A DNA stretch of 64,000 nucleotides from Bacillus sp. Bos-x628 (lineage in GTDB: Bacteria > Bacillota > Bacilli > Bacillales > Bacillaceae), in assembly GCF_040500475.1 (NCBI RefSeq), contig NZ_CP159358.1:2480001-2544000 (forward strand), written 5' to 3'. The position numbers and the translations under genes were made by a program. The stretch's first letter is position 1. The number at the start of each line of letters is the position of its first letter. Below the pieces are notes generated by a model. That model made no database searches. It saw nothing but the letters and a program-made list of their open reading frames with translations, and was not told the DNA's origin. This document shows positions 63,004-64,000 of the stretch, piece after piece.

Positions 63004-64000
63004 GTGAAAAAAAACATCAAGATTATGTTACTCGCAGCCGCCTTTGGTATGACACTACACACGGGTAAAGAAGTGCAAGCAGCCGCCTATGTCGATCAAT
63101 CGATTTACACCATCAACACCTCAAAGGTATTTACAACAGAAACAGAAGTGAAAAAAGCAGTTGAAACATTGAAAAAGGACAAAAATTGGACAGCCACTTA
63201 TCAAACCTCCGGAAATATATCGACCTATCAGCTTACTGCCTCTGGATATGACTCGCAAGCTGCAGCAAGCGCAAGTGCAGCAGCACTAAAAAAAGAGGTG
63301 GGAATAAGCGGAACCGTTTCTCCAGTTGGTGACCGTCTTCCTTTGCAAAAGGTTGTTTCTAATCTCATCAATGATGAAAATCAGGCAAAAAAGCTCTCTT
63401 TAGAGCTAACAAAAACATCAGGATTAAACAGCTCCTATGAAGTAGTCAAACAAAGCCGACCTTTCTATCAGGTGATATCAGGAACTATTGATTCTGAAAC
63501 GAAGGTCAAGGATATTCAAACTGAATTACAAAAGCAAGCCGGTGTTACTAGTACATACCAATCGGAAAGTAAAGCTGACACCATTTATCAACTTGTATCA
63601 GGTAACATTGTCGGACAGGGTAAAGCCAATATGATATTACAGGGCTTACAAAAAGAGTCCGGTTTAAAAGCAGTACTTCAAACGGTGGCGACAGGTAAGC
63701 CATATTATATCGTCACAACCGCTGCACTAGCCAATCAGTCTAAAGCACAAACACTTCTTGCCCAGTTGCAAAAAGAAGCGAACATCAGCGGGAAGATTCA
63801 AAAGGCAGGGGCCGGTAAAAGTGTATATAGCATGGAATCGGGCTATTTTAAAGACAACAAAGAAGCAGCATCAGCTGCGGCTCAAATCAAGAAACAAACT
63901 GGCGCATCAGGTACTGTCCAGCGAGTGGGCAAGACCAAACATTATATCGTGAAGCTCAATCAATTAGACGATACGTCTTACTCAAAAACCGTGACCTTTT
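63004..64000 (+). CDS. lytD: LytD, endo-beta-N-acetylglucosaminidase, 5' part (truncated by window end)
   Basis: The open frame starts at a GTG after an AAGGAA site, has a signal peptide (MKKNIKIMLLAAAFGMTLHT, cleavage near VQAAA), and continues without a stop to the window end (about 332 codons). After cleavage come degenerate repeats of roughly 65-70 residues (LKKEVGISGTVSPVG, LQKQAGVTSTYQ, LQKEANISGKIQKAG, IKKQTGASGTVQRVG). These match the wall-binding repeats at the start of B. subtilis LytD (CwlG, 880 residues). The glucosaminidase domain would lie beyond the window. The manA-lytD order and sigma-D promoter support the call. Confidence 0.88.
   Translation, partial: MKKNIKIMLLAAAFGMTLHTGKEVQAAAYVDQSIYTINTSKVFTTETEVKKAVETLKKDKNWTATYQTSGNISTYQLTASGYDSQAAASASAAALKKEVGISGTVSPVGDRLPLQKVVSNLINDENQAKKLSLELTKTSGLNSSYEVVKQSRPFYQVISGTIDSETKVKDIQTELQKQAGVTSTYQSESKADTIYQLVSGNIVGQGKANMILQGLQKESGLKAVLQTVATGKPYYIVTTAALANQSKAQTLLAQLQKEANISGKIQKAGAGKSVYSMESGYFKDNKEAASAAAQIKKQTGASGTVQRVGKTKHYIVKLNQLDDTSYSKTVTF

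Noticed and set aside
1..64000. CRISPR arrays, tRNA or rRNA genes, transposases, prophage genes
   Set aside because: No direct-repeat arrays with spacers, no tRNA cloverleaf sequences, and no transposase or phage protein motifs were found on reading both strands.

Overview
The window looks like a chromosomal segment of a Bacillus of the B. pumilus group (pumilus/safensis/altitudinis). This is inferred from gene order, protein similarity recalled from B. subtilis, moderate-to-low GC and strong AAGGAGG-type ribosome binding sites; no 16S gene is present to confirm it. The order follows the B. subtilis 310-330 degree region (ywnH-spoIIQ ... nrgAB ... ywo ... spoIIID-mbl-flhOP-rapD-fabZ-mscL-ywpF-ywpJ-ywqAB-ywqF-ywrABC-alsDSR-ywrF-rbs-pgs-ywtEF-gerB-manA-lytD), with local insertions, losses and decayed genes.

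Layout. 1-2.2 kb: remnant of an oxalate/formate-type transporter, then fdhD and moaA (molybdenum cofactor and formate dehydrogenase maturation). 2.3-3.6 kb: a zinc-starvation cluster on the minus strand with zinc-free ribosomal proteins L33 and S14, a decayed zagA/yciC GTPase between them, and two Zur-box-like palindromes. 4-9.7 kb: ywnH, spoIIQ, the glnK/amtB ammonium system with a TnrA box, and a glutamine-type ABC importer. 9.8-13.6 kb: two drug-type MFS exporters, bcrC and a MarR regulator. 13.9-20 kb: spoIIID, mbl, flhO, flhP, a Rap phosphatase, fabZ, mscL and ywpF. About 20.3-20.5 kb: an apparently undescribed structured RNA with its own promoter and terminator.

20.6-34 kb: a HAD phosphatase, SNF2 helicase ywqA with its SWIM-domain partner ywqB, a UDP-glucose dehydrogenase, a split chromate transporter with an Lrp-type regulator, and the acetoin genes alsSD/alsR. 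34-39.8 kb: ribose operon rbsRKDACB with a cre/RbsR-type operator. 39.8-43.6 kb and 52.9-56.7 kb: two complete GerA-family germinant receptor operons, each with a sigma-G-like promoter, flanking the poly-gamma-glutamate locus (pgsBCAE and the depolymerase pgdS), ywtE, tagT, a broken sugar transporter (ywtG) and a glycosyltransferase-methyltransferase fusion. 56.7-61.3 kb: a hexuronate catabolic cluster (kduD, kduI, kdgR, kdgK, kdgA) carrying three copies of one 16-bp operator. 61.9-64 kb: manA and the 5' part of lytD, which runs off the window.

The genes serve stationary-phase and nutrient-response physiology: nitrogen and zinc scavenging, overflow metabolism to acetoin, ribose and pectin-derived sugar use, sporulation and germination, capsule synthesis and release, and envelope remodelling. 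No CRISPR array, rRNA, tRNA, intact insertion sequence or prophage was seen.
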